From Liquidambar formosana (taxonomy: Eukaryota > Streptophyta > Magnoliopsida > Saxifragales > Altingiaceae): a stretch of DNA of 64,000 nt. The translations under genes were made by a program, and so were the position numbers. Positions 35,009 through 46,296 of this stretch are shown here, in pieces; position 1 is the first letter of the stretch, and every line of letters begins with the position of its first letter. The notes below the pieces were generated by a model, which saw only the letters and a program-made list of their open reading frames with translations, made no database searches and was not told the DNA's origin. The stretch lies in NCBI GenBank assembly GCA_039720395.1, contig JBBPBK010000083.1, positions 62,001 to 126,000 on the forward strand, in the 5' to 3' direction.

Positions 35009-35199
35009 GATAGAGAAGAAGTGGACGAAAAGATTACTTGAGAGAAGGTAGAAGGAGAGAAGTGCTGGAAGGAAAGAATGGCCGGAGAAAAGGAGCAGTG
35101 GGCTCAGGGAAAGGGAACGCTACAAGAGCGATGGGAAGCTTCTGGAAAAAATCTAGAGTTGGGGCGGGTGAGATTTTTTGGTCCATTTCTATTTTGTTA

Positions 35200-35516
35200 A
35201 TTAAAAGACGTTAAAAAAATTACCCCATGGCCCCACATTTGATTGTTGATTGTTAATCCTTATATTATTGGCTATGCAATCATCATTTCTTGTCATTTAT
35301 TAACCATGATTGGATTTTTTGATATCTTATATTTTTGAAACATGCACGAAAAATCTTGTGCTTTTGAGTAGCACTTATTACTGGTCGGCCGTTATTGGGA
35401 GCACTAAGCAAAAAAAAAAAAAAAAAGGAAAAAAAAAAAAAGGAAAAAGGAAAAAAAGAGAGCAGTTATCGGGAGCATCCACCATTTTTCATTGTTATAA
35501 CATACAATATCAAGTA
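35200..35516. other. Spacer between the two LINEs
   Basis: About 320 bp, AT-rich, with an A-rich tract (35409-35457). The A-rich tract could be the relic tail of a third retroposon, but no body is recognised. Confidence 0.35.
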
Positions 35517-35532
35517 ATATAAACATAGAGAA

Positions 35533-38177
35533 AACACAAAATAAAGGAAGAAAGTAAAATTGGAAAATTAATTAAAATCAATGGTCTCAACATACGACCA
35601 AAGAATTGATGTAAGAGAGTACGTTACACAGGGAGAGGGAGAGGGAGTCTTGATGGTTTCTGGTCTGGGTTATGGAACTTTTCATAAGGGTGGTGGGTTC
35701 AAAGTTAGGTCTACACGAAGACGTGGATCTGTTACTTTGAATCAATGGGAGGATTGTACTACTCTTTTCATTGACAACCTACCAAAAAAGATGAATAGGG
35801 TGTGGCTTAAGAATATGTTTCTGTGGTTTGGAGAGATTATTGACGTTTTCATACCTGACAAAAGGAGGAAATTTACAAACTCAAGGTTCAGTTTTGTTCG
35901 GTTTGTGAATAAAGAAGATGCTGATTTTGCTGTTAGAAGAATCAATGGAACATGGTGTCTAAACTGTAAATTGTTGGTGAGAAGAGCGGAGTTTGGCTGA
36001 GATAAAAGAAATGTCAAAGAAACTAGGGAAGAGAGGTCGGTACTCAAGAATGGGAATATTGGTAATGGGAGGTCTTATGTGGACGTAGTTAAAGGTAGCC
36101 AGCATAAGGAGGGGGTAGTTCGGCTTGAGAAAAAAGATAGGGAGTTTAATGGAGTTATTGGTGCTTCTATTGATGAAAGGGTTGAGGCAACAGTGGGAGG
36201 AAGTGTTAGTAATGAATGTAAAGGTGAGAGGGATGGTGAAGGTGATGAAGCTGTGGAGGGTTATAAAGTGAATGTTGATGCAGTAGAGGAGGAATGGTTC
36301 AAGCGCTGTGTAGTGGGCAAATTGAAAGATATCAAATTGGTCTCAGGCATTAAGGAGTGCTTTCGCAATGATTGTATTTCGAGCATAGACTTTCGATTCA
36401 TGGGGGGTAAAATGATTCTTTTGATTTTTGAGACAGTGGAAGAGCTTAAAGCAATGATGGCAAATCGGATGATTTGGCTTTCCAACTGGTTTGATTCTAT
36501 TGAGGAATGGTCTCCGAAATTTGTTAGTACTCAGAGATTAGCATGGTTTAGGTGTGAGGGTATTACTTTACATGGCTGGAGTTTGAATACTTTTAGATTA
36601 ATTGAGGAATTGTGAGGAGAATTTATATCTATTAATGCTGATACATATAGTAAGAGCCGATTTGATAGGGGTCGTATCTTGGTCTCTACCGATCATTCTA
36701 ATTGGATCAATCATCATGTTATTCTTCAAGTTGGGTCTGAGAGCTTTCGGATTTGTGTTTGAGAAGAGATTGCTTTTGATAATGGTATTGACATCAACGA
36801 TGGCAAGGATGTTTGGTGGAGACGTAGCACAGAAGGGAAGGTTAGGGATGATGACATGGTTGATGAGGTATCAAATACTAAACACATGGCAAAAAATGTA
36901 TGCATTAGTGGTGCTGAGTTGGAGTTGGTTAGTGAATGGGATAGAAAAGTGGGTTATGATTGCTGCATGGGGAAGCTAAGGAGTTGCAGTGAGCGGCGTG
37001 GGATTGATTGTAGTCTCGAGGTGTCTGGGGAAGGGAATAACGTTCAAATTTCAAATGCTAGGCTGAATATGTTGGAGGCAAATATGGGTCAGTTTGATGG
37101 TGTTGGGTTTGGGCCTCAATTCTTGGTCCAATATGGGGAAGTGGCTGCTAATAATGTTTCACTTGATAATGGGCTGATTGGGTTAGGGCATTACATGAAT
37201 AAAGGCCTTAGTATTTCAGATAATGTTAGCAAGGATGGAGGTCGTGCGTTATCTTCTCATGAATCCAATCGGGTGAGATCTTCATTTTGCAAAAAATCTC
37301 AAGTAGATGCCAGCACGGTTGGTGATGGTTTGAATAGTTTGTTCAATGGAGATGATAAAGTTCTACCAACTACTTCAATGGAGTGTGGGTTATCATGTGA
37401 CCTAAGTTGGAATGGTGATGGGGATCGTGTGGGAGATACTATTGCTATTGGTGTTGATCTTGTTCCTAAGAATGGTATTATTACTAAAAATGTGCAGTGT
37501 AATAAGGGCAAGGATCAGAAGAGTAAAATTTCTAAGCCATTTGTTGATTGGGATAGTTTTTTGAAGGAATGAGAGAAGATGATATTCTCGAGATAGCCAA
37601 GTAAAAGCACCGCCGCAATAGGAATAGTAAATTTATTGCTAATAGAAAAAGAAGATTGAGAGCAAAAAAGTTGGAAGATGCTTAAAAGAATCACTATGTT
37701 AGATCTGCATTTTGTTGGTGTTACTTTTCTACGGCTTGTTGGAGTAAGTTGCATTTGCTGTGGCTTGGTCAGTTCTGGGTCTATTTTCATTGCTACTGTT
37801 TGGATTGCTTCCTGCTTCTCGCTGTTGTTTTGGTGCTTTTGTTATCTGTCTTGGGGGTCGTTAGTCTTTTCAGGTGCTTTTCCATAGCTTTTATGTTTGC
37901 TTTCTGCTCTTTGAAGTTTATGTTTGTTGGGGTTTGGTGCTCTGTTTGCTCTGGGTGTTGTTTTTGTTAGTCTGGGGGTTTTTTGGGTGTGGTTTTCTGT
38001 TTCATCAAGGGTGTTTTTTGCAGCTTTTTAGGGAGTTAGGTTCTGCTTGGGAGTGTAGTCTTGGTGTTTGGCTTTTCCTGGGGGTTTTCTTTGTATGTTC
38101 AGTTTTTTCATATTATTAATAATATCACATTTTGCGAATCAAAAAAAAAAAAAAAAAAAAGATATATATATATATAT
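35533..38177 (+). mobile_element. ORF1-only (HAL1-like) LINE, about 2.6 kb
   Basis: It is flanked by a 16-bp duplication ATATAAACATAGAGAA (35517-35532 and 38178-38193) and has an A tail (38140-38160) followed by an AT run. It contains ORF1 (35581-37572), then a short basic reading frame (KHRRNRN.. RKRRLRAKK) and a T/G-rich 3' tail. No endonuclease or reverse transcriptase is present between ORF1 and the tail. Because the duplication brackets the whole unit, the ORF2-less form is what inserted. Confidence 0.8.
35581..37572 (+). pseudogene. LINE ORF1 with N-terminal RRM, three in-frame TGA stops
   Basis: A single frame of 663 codons. Residues about 60-137 form an RRM with RNP2 (LFIDNL, 62-67) and RNP1 (RFSFVRF, 102-108). 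A DUF4283-like region follows (WFDSIEEWSPKF.. GWSLNTFRLI), then a long Gly/Ser/Asp-rich tail. Stops are all TGA: 35998-36000, 36613-36615 and 36760-36762. The layout RRM plus DUF4283-like is known from plant L1 ORF1 proteins and differs from the neighbouring LINE, which has no RRM. A basic C-terminal stretch lies in another frame at 37568-37683, so a frameshift probably separates it from the main frame. Confidence 0.8.
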
Positions 38178-38193
38178 ATATAAACATAGAGAA

Positions 38194-39230
38194 CAGTTTC
38201 ATATATGAAGTTGCAAAGTTTGTTAACTCGTCACTATCGGATATTCACTTTCCCGTGATCATTCTGCAGATTGTGTATCTCCCTACTTCAGTTTGCCCGT
38301 TATTATGTTGGAGATGGTCAACAGGGATCAAGAACCCTCATTAACCGGAATAGTTCTTTTTGGTGTTCTTCCTGGGGTTATATTTCCCCTAGCTCTTTTG
38401 TATCCCTTGCTCCTTTTTGGATTTTAATAATCAAGTCCTTGTTTGGTGGCAACTAACAAGATATTCAAATGTTTAACCTTTAATAATTCATTCAAATTGT
38501 CAATTGTGTCTTATTCAAAGTTCCTCTCCCTTAAATTTCATAATATGAGATGTATTTTCTCAATATTTGTCTTCTGTTTTTATATGCTTGTCCCCATTTA
38601 TTTTGACCAGCACCTTGGTTGAATTGGCTAATATATTATCTTGTTGTGTTAACGGCTATGTCCATGTCCTATGCCCCATGCCTCCTGTTACCTCCAACTG
38701 CACTACCTTATATGAAATATACCGCGAGCTAGCTACCCTTGCAAGTTGCATAATCAGAATCTGTATTTTATAATATAAATGGTTTTTGGCTAAGCGACAG
38801 AGTCAACACTAATAATGACATTCATGAGTGACTAAGAAATAGAGATACTTCCTCAAACATGTCATGCTGGTATTGGACACTAACGGAACATGATACTTCT
38901 CTCGTTGTCTTTTTCTTTTCCCTTTTCTTTCCGTTGTCATTTCCTTTTATCATTCCTTGGCATTTTTGTCCGATCTTTTCCATGAACAATTCACTAAGGA
39001 CTTCCAAAAACAATTCAAAATGAAATTATATATTTTTTTAATGTCATATCATCGTCATGTTGTATCTTAAATTTTGAGAATTTGTTGTGTTGGCGTGATT
39101 GTATCGTGTTGTAATTATGTCGCATGTCTGTGTGTTTGAGTTTGAGTTTGTGTTTCTTAGATGAATGATAAATTACAATTCTCTATGTCTTCTGAGATGG
39201 AAATTGCTATTTTTTTTTTTTAAAAAAAAA
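38194..39230. other. Intergenic stretch, nothing recognised
   Basis: AT-rich, with no supported gene or element border. Short open frames carry no known domain. Confidence 0.4.
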
Positions 39231-39392
39231 TTTGGGTGAATTACAAATTACAGATTGGTTTGGCTATTGGCAAATAATTATAATTAGTAGTCATTCTTAC
39301 TTGAGTTGGTAGTCATTTATTAGGAAGTTAGTAGTCATGTATACTAAACTGTAATTATTTGCCATGGTCAGACCAATCTGTAATTCCCCCTA
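39231..39392. mobile_element. Probable MITE, about 160 bp
   Basis: The left end GGGTGAATTACAAATTACAG and reversed right end GGGGGAATTACAGATTGG form inverted repeats that continue into GGCAAATAATTA on both sides. The duplicated target is not clear, so the superfamily is open. Confidence 0.55.
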
Positions 39393-39848
39393 ATTTAATA
39401 TTTGTGTATCAACGTTCAATTGATGTTAGGTTACAATTTAAAAAGAAAAAAAAGAAAAAAAAAAAAAAAAAGAAGGCTACACCGAGGCTGCAAAAGAGCC
39501 CAAGAGAATGAGGAGATAGATAAACAAAAGTGTGAAGCTAGTGACAAAACGCCAAAGTTCAGTATATATAATAAAAAAGGAGGCAGGCTAATGTCTAAAG
39601 TCTAAACCTATAAGTAAGCCTACCAAACATATCTTGCTCATCCAAAGTAGTTAGTCTTTGGAAGGAGGAGAGTCCTTTATTTTATTAACTTGAATTCGAT
39701 TCTTTTGAAAAGCACTTCAGGAATTAATTCTTGAATGTACACCAGGCCAATATGGGGGAGTATGCCCTTAAGATCCCCCGGAGAGGGATTTAGTTGAGAT
39801 GCGGGTAAATTGCCCGAACATCCTAACAGTCAAACCAAAAAAAGCATA
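39393..39848. other. Intergenic stretch with an A-rich tract
   Basis: An A-rich tract at 39440-39472 is followed by sequence without a recognised gene. It may be the tail of an old retroposon. Confidence 0.35.
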
Positions 39849-40106
39849 CTCCCTCCGTTTCAAATTGACTGGCCCCTTTGGAAAAACACGCTTTTTAAGG
39901 AAACCCTATTAAATGCTTTCACATCAATGCATATGTTTTGAGATTCTAATTTTGCCCTCAAGTGTACAAAACATTAGAAAAGAGAATACCTTTTGAAGGG
40001 TATTTTAGGAAATGAATAAAAAAGAACCAATGATTTCTGAAATGTGACAATAATTTTGAAACATCCCAAAAAATAAAGTAAGCCACTTATTTAGAAACGG
40101 ATGGAC
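39849..40106. mobile_element. Stowaway-type (Tc1/mariner) MITE, 258 bp
   Basis: The left end CTCCCTCCGTTTC and reversed right end GTCCATCCGTTTC match the well-known Stowaway terminus. TA dinucleotides flank it (39847-39848 and 40107-40108). Confidence 0.85.
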
Positions 40107-40949
40107 TACCTTATTCAAGAAGATGAACCTTAATTTGGAGCAGACCACTACCAATGAAACCCATCAGCTTTAAATTGTGTTGACAATTAAACCATCGACT
40201 TAAAAATGTGAGTACAAAGGCAGACCATCTATCTTTCATCTCCAGGGGCAGATTGGCTTGACAGCGTAAGTGAAGAAATTTGATGCCATTTGAGGAGATT
40301 AGTGGTGGACTGGTGGTTAAAGAGTAGAATTGAAATGGGCCAAGGGGATAAAAAATTTCGCATGACTGTCACGCTCCCTCTGCAATTTTTGCTAATTTTG
40401 CGCTCTACGCATTACTCTAATGCCCCGACTGTTTTTATGGCAGCCATGGGCTACCAGTAGCTCCAATGGTATGTTTGAATGTCGGCTCTAATAGTATCTT
40501 TGAACACTAGGGTATAACGAAATTGTATGAGTTAGGTTGCAGCAAAAACAGATTCATTGCGATCATGCACTGGTGAAATTTTTTGTGAAAGATAAGTCAG
40601 CAAATAGTATTGCGTATAGATAATGATCGAGCAAAAAACCCTTTCTTTGGGTTACATTAGAGAGGAGAATCGACCCTTAGATCTATAATTACTCAAATCC
40701 CCAGCTATCCTTGGTACAACCTTTAAGCGCGCCACAAGGGCCGGTTGTGATTAAAAAACCTTAACTAGTTTTAGAGAGGAGAATCAATCTCTAGATCTAT
40801 GACGGTGGAAAAACTGAAAACCACTTATAATAACGAACACTAAAAAATCCCTCTCAAATTCTCCTTGATACTTGCTCTCCATAAAGTTTAGAATGCACAA
40901 ATGCCTTATTCAAAACCATTATTTATAGGTTTCTATTTGCCATTCTTAG
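40107..40949. other. Intergenic stretch with an internal duplication
   Basis: No gene. GAGAGGAGAATC followed by AGATCTAT occurs twice (about 40668 and 40776), so the region may belong to the LTR of the neighbouring old Copia remnant, but no border is visible. Confidence 0.3.
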
Positions 40950-41970
40950 ATTACATTGATATCTGCTGTACAATTTAACTACATGATACATGATGCTATC
41001 CATAGCTTTAGCATAGGGGACTTATTTTATTTCTAGAATTTCATCCTCATTATGAGAGCACATACTTTTTGCTTACATTAAGCCCTTGCAAACAAGTGTA
41101 GTAACAGGTTTATATTATCCATGTTAACCTTTTAAGGACCTTTTCAAATTACTTTTCTTTATCTAAATATATAATTTCAAATTTCTATGTCTAGAAATTG
41201 AATCATAGTATTTATATACCTCACCCGAGTCCTTCATTTCGAATCTAGACCTTGGTTATGATTAAATAAACTGTTGGTATCATATCATCTACATAAAAGT
41301 AACAATATTATTAGTACTTCCTAGTAGTATATACAATGATCCAGTAGACTCATTTCATATCCTAATTCTAAAATAGCATGGCGGTATTTCAAAATACCAT
41401 TGTTATGAAGATTGCTCAAGCCTATATAGGGATCTTTTTTAATTCGTAAACTCAAACCCTTTAAGTTGATTTATATAAATGTCTTTCTTCCACTCTCCAT
41501 TGAGAAATGCAATCTTAATATTTAATTGATGTAACTCTTAAGTCCATTCTTACTACAGACATAAGTATCTTGATGGATGTAAACTTTGTCATCGGCTAAT
41601 ATCTATCTACGAAGTCAATCTATTTCTAACCTTAAAGTAAAGCCCTCACCACTAAAGTTCCATCTTCTTTTATAATTATTTTTAAGGGCCCATTTACATC
41701 CAATGTCTTTCCTATCTTTCGGTAGTTCAACTAGCTCTCACACTCTATTCTTGCATAAAGTATAATTCCTCTTATATAGCCTCATTTCATTCCTAGGCTA
41801 ATCTGTTTTCATAACTTTTGAGAAATCTTTTAGGTGGTCATTTAGTTGAGTCATGTCTTTTACCTCTTCGAGGTTATAGACATAATAGTCCTTAAGTTTC
41901 TGATCGAGATGGTTGCTTTAGTCTTTTGCTTCCATTAATTCCATTCTTTTTACTTATTCAATCAACATTA

Positions 41971-42004
<34 letters not shown>

Positions 42005-43240
42005 GTGAAATGGATACTATAATCGCATTAAGTAGTAGAAAATACAACATCCCTCGGGTAAGCGACACCCCGACAATCAGCATCAAGCTGATCAACCAAC
42101 CAAATTGGTGGTGCATCAAAAATATTACAATTATAATCTAAATTTGCTCCCTTACAAGCCAGAAGGTCAGCACATTTGTTTGATTCCCGAAACTTGTGCT
42201 GTAGATGTATCTCCTCAAATCTGTCCATGAGCCACCGGCAATCAAAAATCACAGAACTCCATGGGTGAGCCGGAGAAATCTCACTCTGAAGAAGGGAAAT
42301 AGCTGCACTTGCATCCATATCAACATAAAGCTTCCTGATGTTACATTTTAATGCCAGTTCAAATCAACATTATACTATATCTATTGATCTCTCCTCTACC
42401 ATGCATCGAACTCCTATCATGTGCCCACAACAAATATGTAAAGCAAACAAGCTGCAAGGAGGCCCGGTACTATATCTATCAATCATTTCATGATCATTAG
42501 TGGCTAATAGGTATTGAGGGCATACTGTATGTGCTTTTCATTCAAGAACCTAATCTCTTGCCTCAAAAAATGGAAGGGCAAAGTTGATAGATGCCATTAT
42601 TAACGCCATCTTGTCCATTGGGATCCTATTCCTCTTTTCTGCAATTCCGTTTTGTTCAAGTGTACATGGCATGTTTTGTATATGTTTCATACCATTTTCT
42701 TTGATGAAATCAATAAAAGATTTTAAATTCACTATCTCAGTCATTGTTCAAGACTTTAATAAGTCTATTCAACTAAGTGTCTACTTTCTTATTATACTTT
42801 TTGACTTTAGTGTTGATTTAATGACTTTGAATTTCTTATATATTATACTCTTGATTTATGTTTTACTAAATAGGTATGCTCAAACCTTAAATAATCATAT
42901 GCATGTGAAGGTTATAAACTCCACACTCCTTCACAAAAAACAAAACCTTCCGTCCCTACAAGACATGACCAGACATAAAATGTACATTAAACCCATTCTT
43001 ATCAAATGGAGATATTAAAAATAAATAAATAAATAAAAATAACCCATCCATAGGCCGCGCTCTTCCATATGTATCGTTCGATCCACATGTACATCAAAAT
43101 ATCAAATGACCACCTTGTGCCTTATCCTAGATGTTGTTGAAGTTGCCTCTAATTTTGTGAAATGACTGCTTCCACAGAATCAATCAACCACTGTCATGTA
43201 TCTTGTACCACACAAAGAGGCTTTTCCACGTGGTATTTTT
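40950..43240 (-). pseudogene. Old Copia pol remnant
   Basis: The minus strand shows integrase-like ENGMKHIQNMPCTLEQNGIA (42740-42600), then reverse-transcriptase blocks (KIAFLNGEW near 41520; FEMKDSGEV near 41240) with many stops. No LTRs are recognised. A 5'-truncated LINE has inserted at 41975-42362. Decay is heavy, so it is far older than the 9.7-kb Copia copies. Confidence 0.65.
41975..42362 (-). mobile_element. 5'-truncated LINE fragment (RNase H end)
   Basis: The minus-strand frame 42318-42028 reads a LINE RNase H C-terminal part (FDCRWLMDRFEEIHLQHKFR, then ESNKCADLLACKGA). It is followed by an A tail (T run 41975-42003 on the + strand). The duplication ATCAACATTATACT flanks it (41961-41974 and 42363-42376), inside the old Copia remnant. 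Confidence 0.88.
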
Positions 43241-43308
43241 TCCCTTTTTTTTATTTTTATTTTTATGATGAAGTCCCCTCTTCTTTGTTATTGTATATAC
43301 ATATTGGG

Positions 43309-44072
43309 TAGGGGTGTTCATGGTTTTGGTTAAAACTGAAAACCAAACTGAACCAAATTAAATCAGTCGGTTTGGTTTGGTTTTTTTGTCATTAGGTTTG
43401 GTTTTGATTCTAATTTTAGAAAACTGAATTAAATTGGTTTGGTTTTGGTTTTCATGTTTAAAAAACCAAACCAAACTGAAAAACCGAAAAAACCGAAAAA
43501 ATATTTTATATATATCTATATATATATATATATATATATAAACTTAGTTTGTAAATTTTCTATTCTAATAAGGGCAGAATAGGTAATAGATTCAAAATAA
43601 TAATATACTACTAGAAGAAAGACATTGGAATGGACTTGTTTTTGTAGATTAATTTTAACTTTCTTATTGTTTTTACTTTATTAGATTGGCATGTATCAAA
43701 CTAACTATTGATGTTGTATGAGATATTGGCACGTATTAGATTAGAGATTTGAATTTGGATTGACATAAGTCAATACTTTTCCATTTTGATATAATGTTTA
43801 ATGTTTTTTTTAATTGCTAATGTAATGATTTTATTAAAAATATTTTTATTTGGAGTTTGGCTTGTCATTTTTTCCATTTTTAATTATTTGTTGCTACTTG
43901 ATAGGATAAAACCAAAACCAAACCGAACCAAACTGAAATTTTATGGATTGGTTTGGTTTGGTTTTTTTATAGAATGGTTTGGTTTTGGTTTGGCAAAAAA
44001 AAAAAAAAAAAAAACCGAAGTATAATGGTTTGGTTTGAAATCTACCCTAAAACCGAACCATGAACACTCCTA
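43309..44072. mobile_element. Non-autonomous hAT-type element, 764 bp
   Basis: The left end TAGGGGTGTTCATGG and reversed right end TAGGAGTGTTCATGG are bounded by a perfect 8-bp duplication ATATTGGG (43301-43308 and 44073-44080), as hAT elements make. The inside is rich in GGTTTGG/CCAAACC on both arms, with an AT run at about 43503-43541. No transposase is present. Confidence 0.88.
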
Positions 44073-44100
44073 ATATTGGGTACATTGTTCCTATGCATCT

Positions 44101-44630
44101 TGTTAATATTCGGCCAGGTTGGGTATGTGACCCATATCTATGATCCATCCACATGCGGGTAGTAAACCTTATAAGTGTTTTCTATTGAGTGGGTTTTCTA
44201 TTATGTGTAGAACTGTAGTCCTTATAGGTTTAGGACTTATAAGAAACTATTTAAGGTGGCTTTCTCTATAGATTAGGATTGACCTCTCATACTCTCTATG
44301 CACCTTCTATCATTCTGTATAGCCACTTTCCCCTCTCTCTCTCTCTAGTATTCTCTCTAAGGCATCACCATAAAGTATCCCTCTTTCTAGTATTCTCTCT
44401 AAGGCATCACCATGACCTTATGGATTTGGAAGTATGGAACAAAAGGAGGACTCTAGTAGTGATCCCTACATCTTACACAGCGATGGAAGAGCTTACACAA
44501 AGGCTTCGTCCGTGTTCACAACATTTAGATGGCGTATGCAACCCGCGAGCTTGTAACAATAAGCGATGGTCCTTCTTAGGTCTCTTCCGCAAGAGGCAAC
44601 TCTTAGACCCGTGATTTATTTGCTATGTAC
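44101..44630 (+). repeat. 5' LTR of the old Copia element, left segment
   Basis: It starts TGTTAATATTCGGCC and matches 63651-64000. It holds a 42-bp tandem duplication (44344-44371 and 44386-44413, each TCTAGTATTCTCTCTAAGGC and on). The 3' LTR has one copy. Copia copy 2 interrupts it after TGTAC; the last 21 bp resume at 54321. Confidence 0.8.
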
Positions 44631-46283
44631 TATTAGGATTATGCCCTAGAGCCAATCATAGAGATGATTGTTTAGGGATTAGGAACAATCATTTGATTTC
44701 ATTTATGTATGTCACATTTATTATTGATTTAATAAAATGGCTTATTCTATTATGTTTATATGCATCATTTATATTTACATAATATGTCCATGGAGTTAGA
44801 GTTGAGAATATGGAATTACAAAGAGTTGTAATTTTGAGACTGTAAATATATCTCTGTACTAAATTCCTAAAGCATTCCTAGTTGAAGGTTTACTATGATG
44901 GACAATAATGAACCATAGGACTAGCACTTGTTAGGTTGACTCTATAGGAGGATAGCTAGTCTCAAGCTATTTGTGTGGAGACACTACAACCAACAAGTGG
45001 GTGCCTATTACGAGAATAGGTACACTGAATGTGACCAAAGATATGAGATAAACTGAATGGAGTTTTATCCCGCCTGTCAATCAGTTTCTCATTGTTATAG
45101 TCGTACAAGTAATCCTTAGACCTGAGACACCATAGTTGTCTTATGCATGTAGCTTTAGAAGTTTGATAACACTAAGTGCAGATCCTATTCAGGGGTCTGT
45201 AAAGGTGTTCATTGGCCCTACTGCTATGTGTATGAAGGCATGTGGGTGATCAACAAGGGATCCATCACTCTCAGGAAAAAGAGAGAGAATGTCTCATATA
45301 GCATTCATAATATAACTCATTAAATCCATGGCCATGGTAGGATGAATATGAAAAGAGTTTCATGAGTTCATCAATGAGTTGATATCTATGAATGAGTATA
45401 AAGTAATTGAACTAGGGACTTGACAGACTTCCATGTCCGATTAGTTCAATTGGAGACATTGTGTTGAAGGAAGGATGCAATTGTAACCTATAAACTATAA
45501 CAGAAGGGTTCTTTGTAAATGACTATTCACCTCATTAAGGACCACACCATGAGCCATATGCTAGGTGTTATTCATGGTTAGTAGAAGCCCTAATTGATAT
45601 AAATGAGTTATAATCAATTAGGGAATTGGAAGGAGTTCCAATTAAACCCTAAATGGAAAGAGTTCCATTGTGCACATCTTGTGCTATTCCTACTACTTGA
45701 TGATGTGAACCCAATGGGTCACACACTGATCATGCAAGATGAGCTTTTAAGTCTATGAGAGAAAGGGTATGAGTGCATAAAGAATAATTCTTTGAGGCTA
45801 TGTTTGTATTTGATATAAACAATAGGGGTTATTGTGTAATTTAGGGAAATTGCACAAAACCCTAAAAGGGTTTCCCCCCTAGGGCCGGCCCCTTTAGTGT
45901 GGACTATTTAAGTCACACTATGATGTGTGACATCATAACTTTTAGAAGAGACCAAGGGCGGGCCAAAATTTCCAGCCTCCCTCTCTCTCTCTCCTCTCTT
46001 CTCCTACACTAGCAACAATAAGGAAAAGGAGGAAAGGACTTGAAGCTCTAGCTAGGTGTGGATACCGTTGGAGACAGCACACTTGGGCTGCTCATTCACT
46101 GCTGTTCGGAATCAAAGCTTGGAGCAAAAAGGAGAAGAAAAAAATTCTGTAAGTGTTCTAACCCTCTTTGTAGTTAGGGTTTGATTTTGTGTTATGCATA
46201 GTTAGATTCATGGGTTGTGGAATCGTAGGAAAAATTTTTATATTCCACACTTTGTATTTTTCCCTCTTGTTCGATTCCCAACA
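44631..46283 (+). repeat. 5' LTR of Copia copy 2
   Basis: 1,653 bp, ending GTTCGATTCCCAACA directly before the primer-binding site GTGGTATCAGAGCC (from 46284). Confidence 0.92.
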
Positions 46284-46284
46284 G

Positions 46285-46296
46285 TGGTATCAGAGC
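46285..46296 (+). promoter_or_regulatory. Primer-binding site of Copia copy 2
   Basis: TGGTATCAGAGC, one base after the LTR; initiator tRNA-Met type. Confidence 0.9.

Larger units (their letters stand above)
29202..35182 (-). mobile_element. Full-length L1-type LINE, 5,981 bp
   Basis: A 17-bp target duplication CCATTTCTATTTTGTTA (29185-29201 and 35183-35199) flanks the element. An A tract (T run at 29202-29211 on the + strand) directly follows the 3' end. It contains ORF1 (35008-33344) and ORF2 (33347-29232), a 5' leader of about 174 bp and a very short 3' tail. Both frames keep full length and are broken only by stop codons, with no frameshift, so it inserted intact and decayed in place. 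Confidence 0.92.

Noticed and set aside
44279..44614. 111-codon open frame
   Set aside because: It lies wholly in the 5' LTR of the old Copia element, across the 42-bp duplication, and the 3' LTR does not keep its frame structure.
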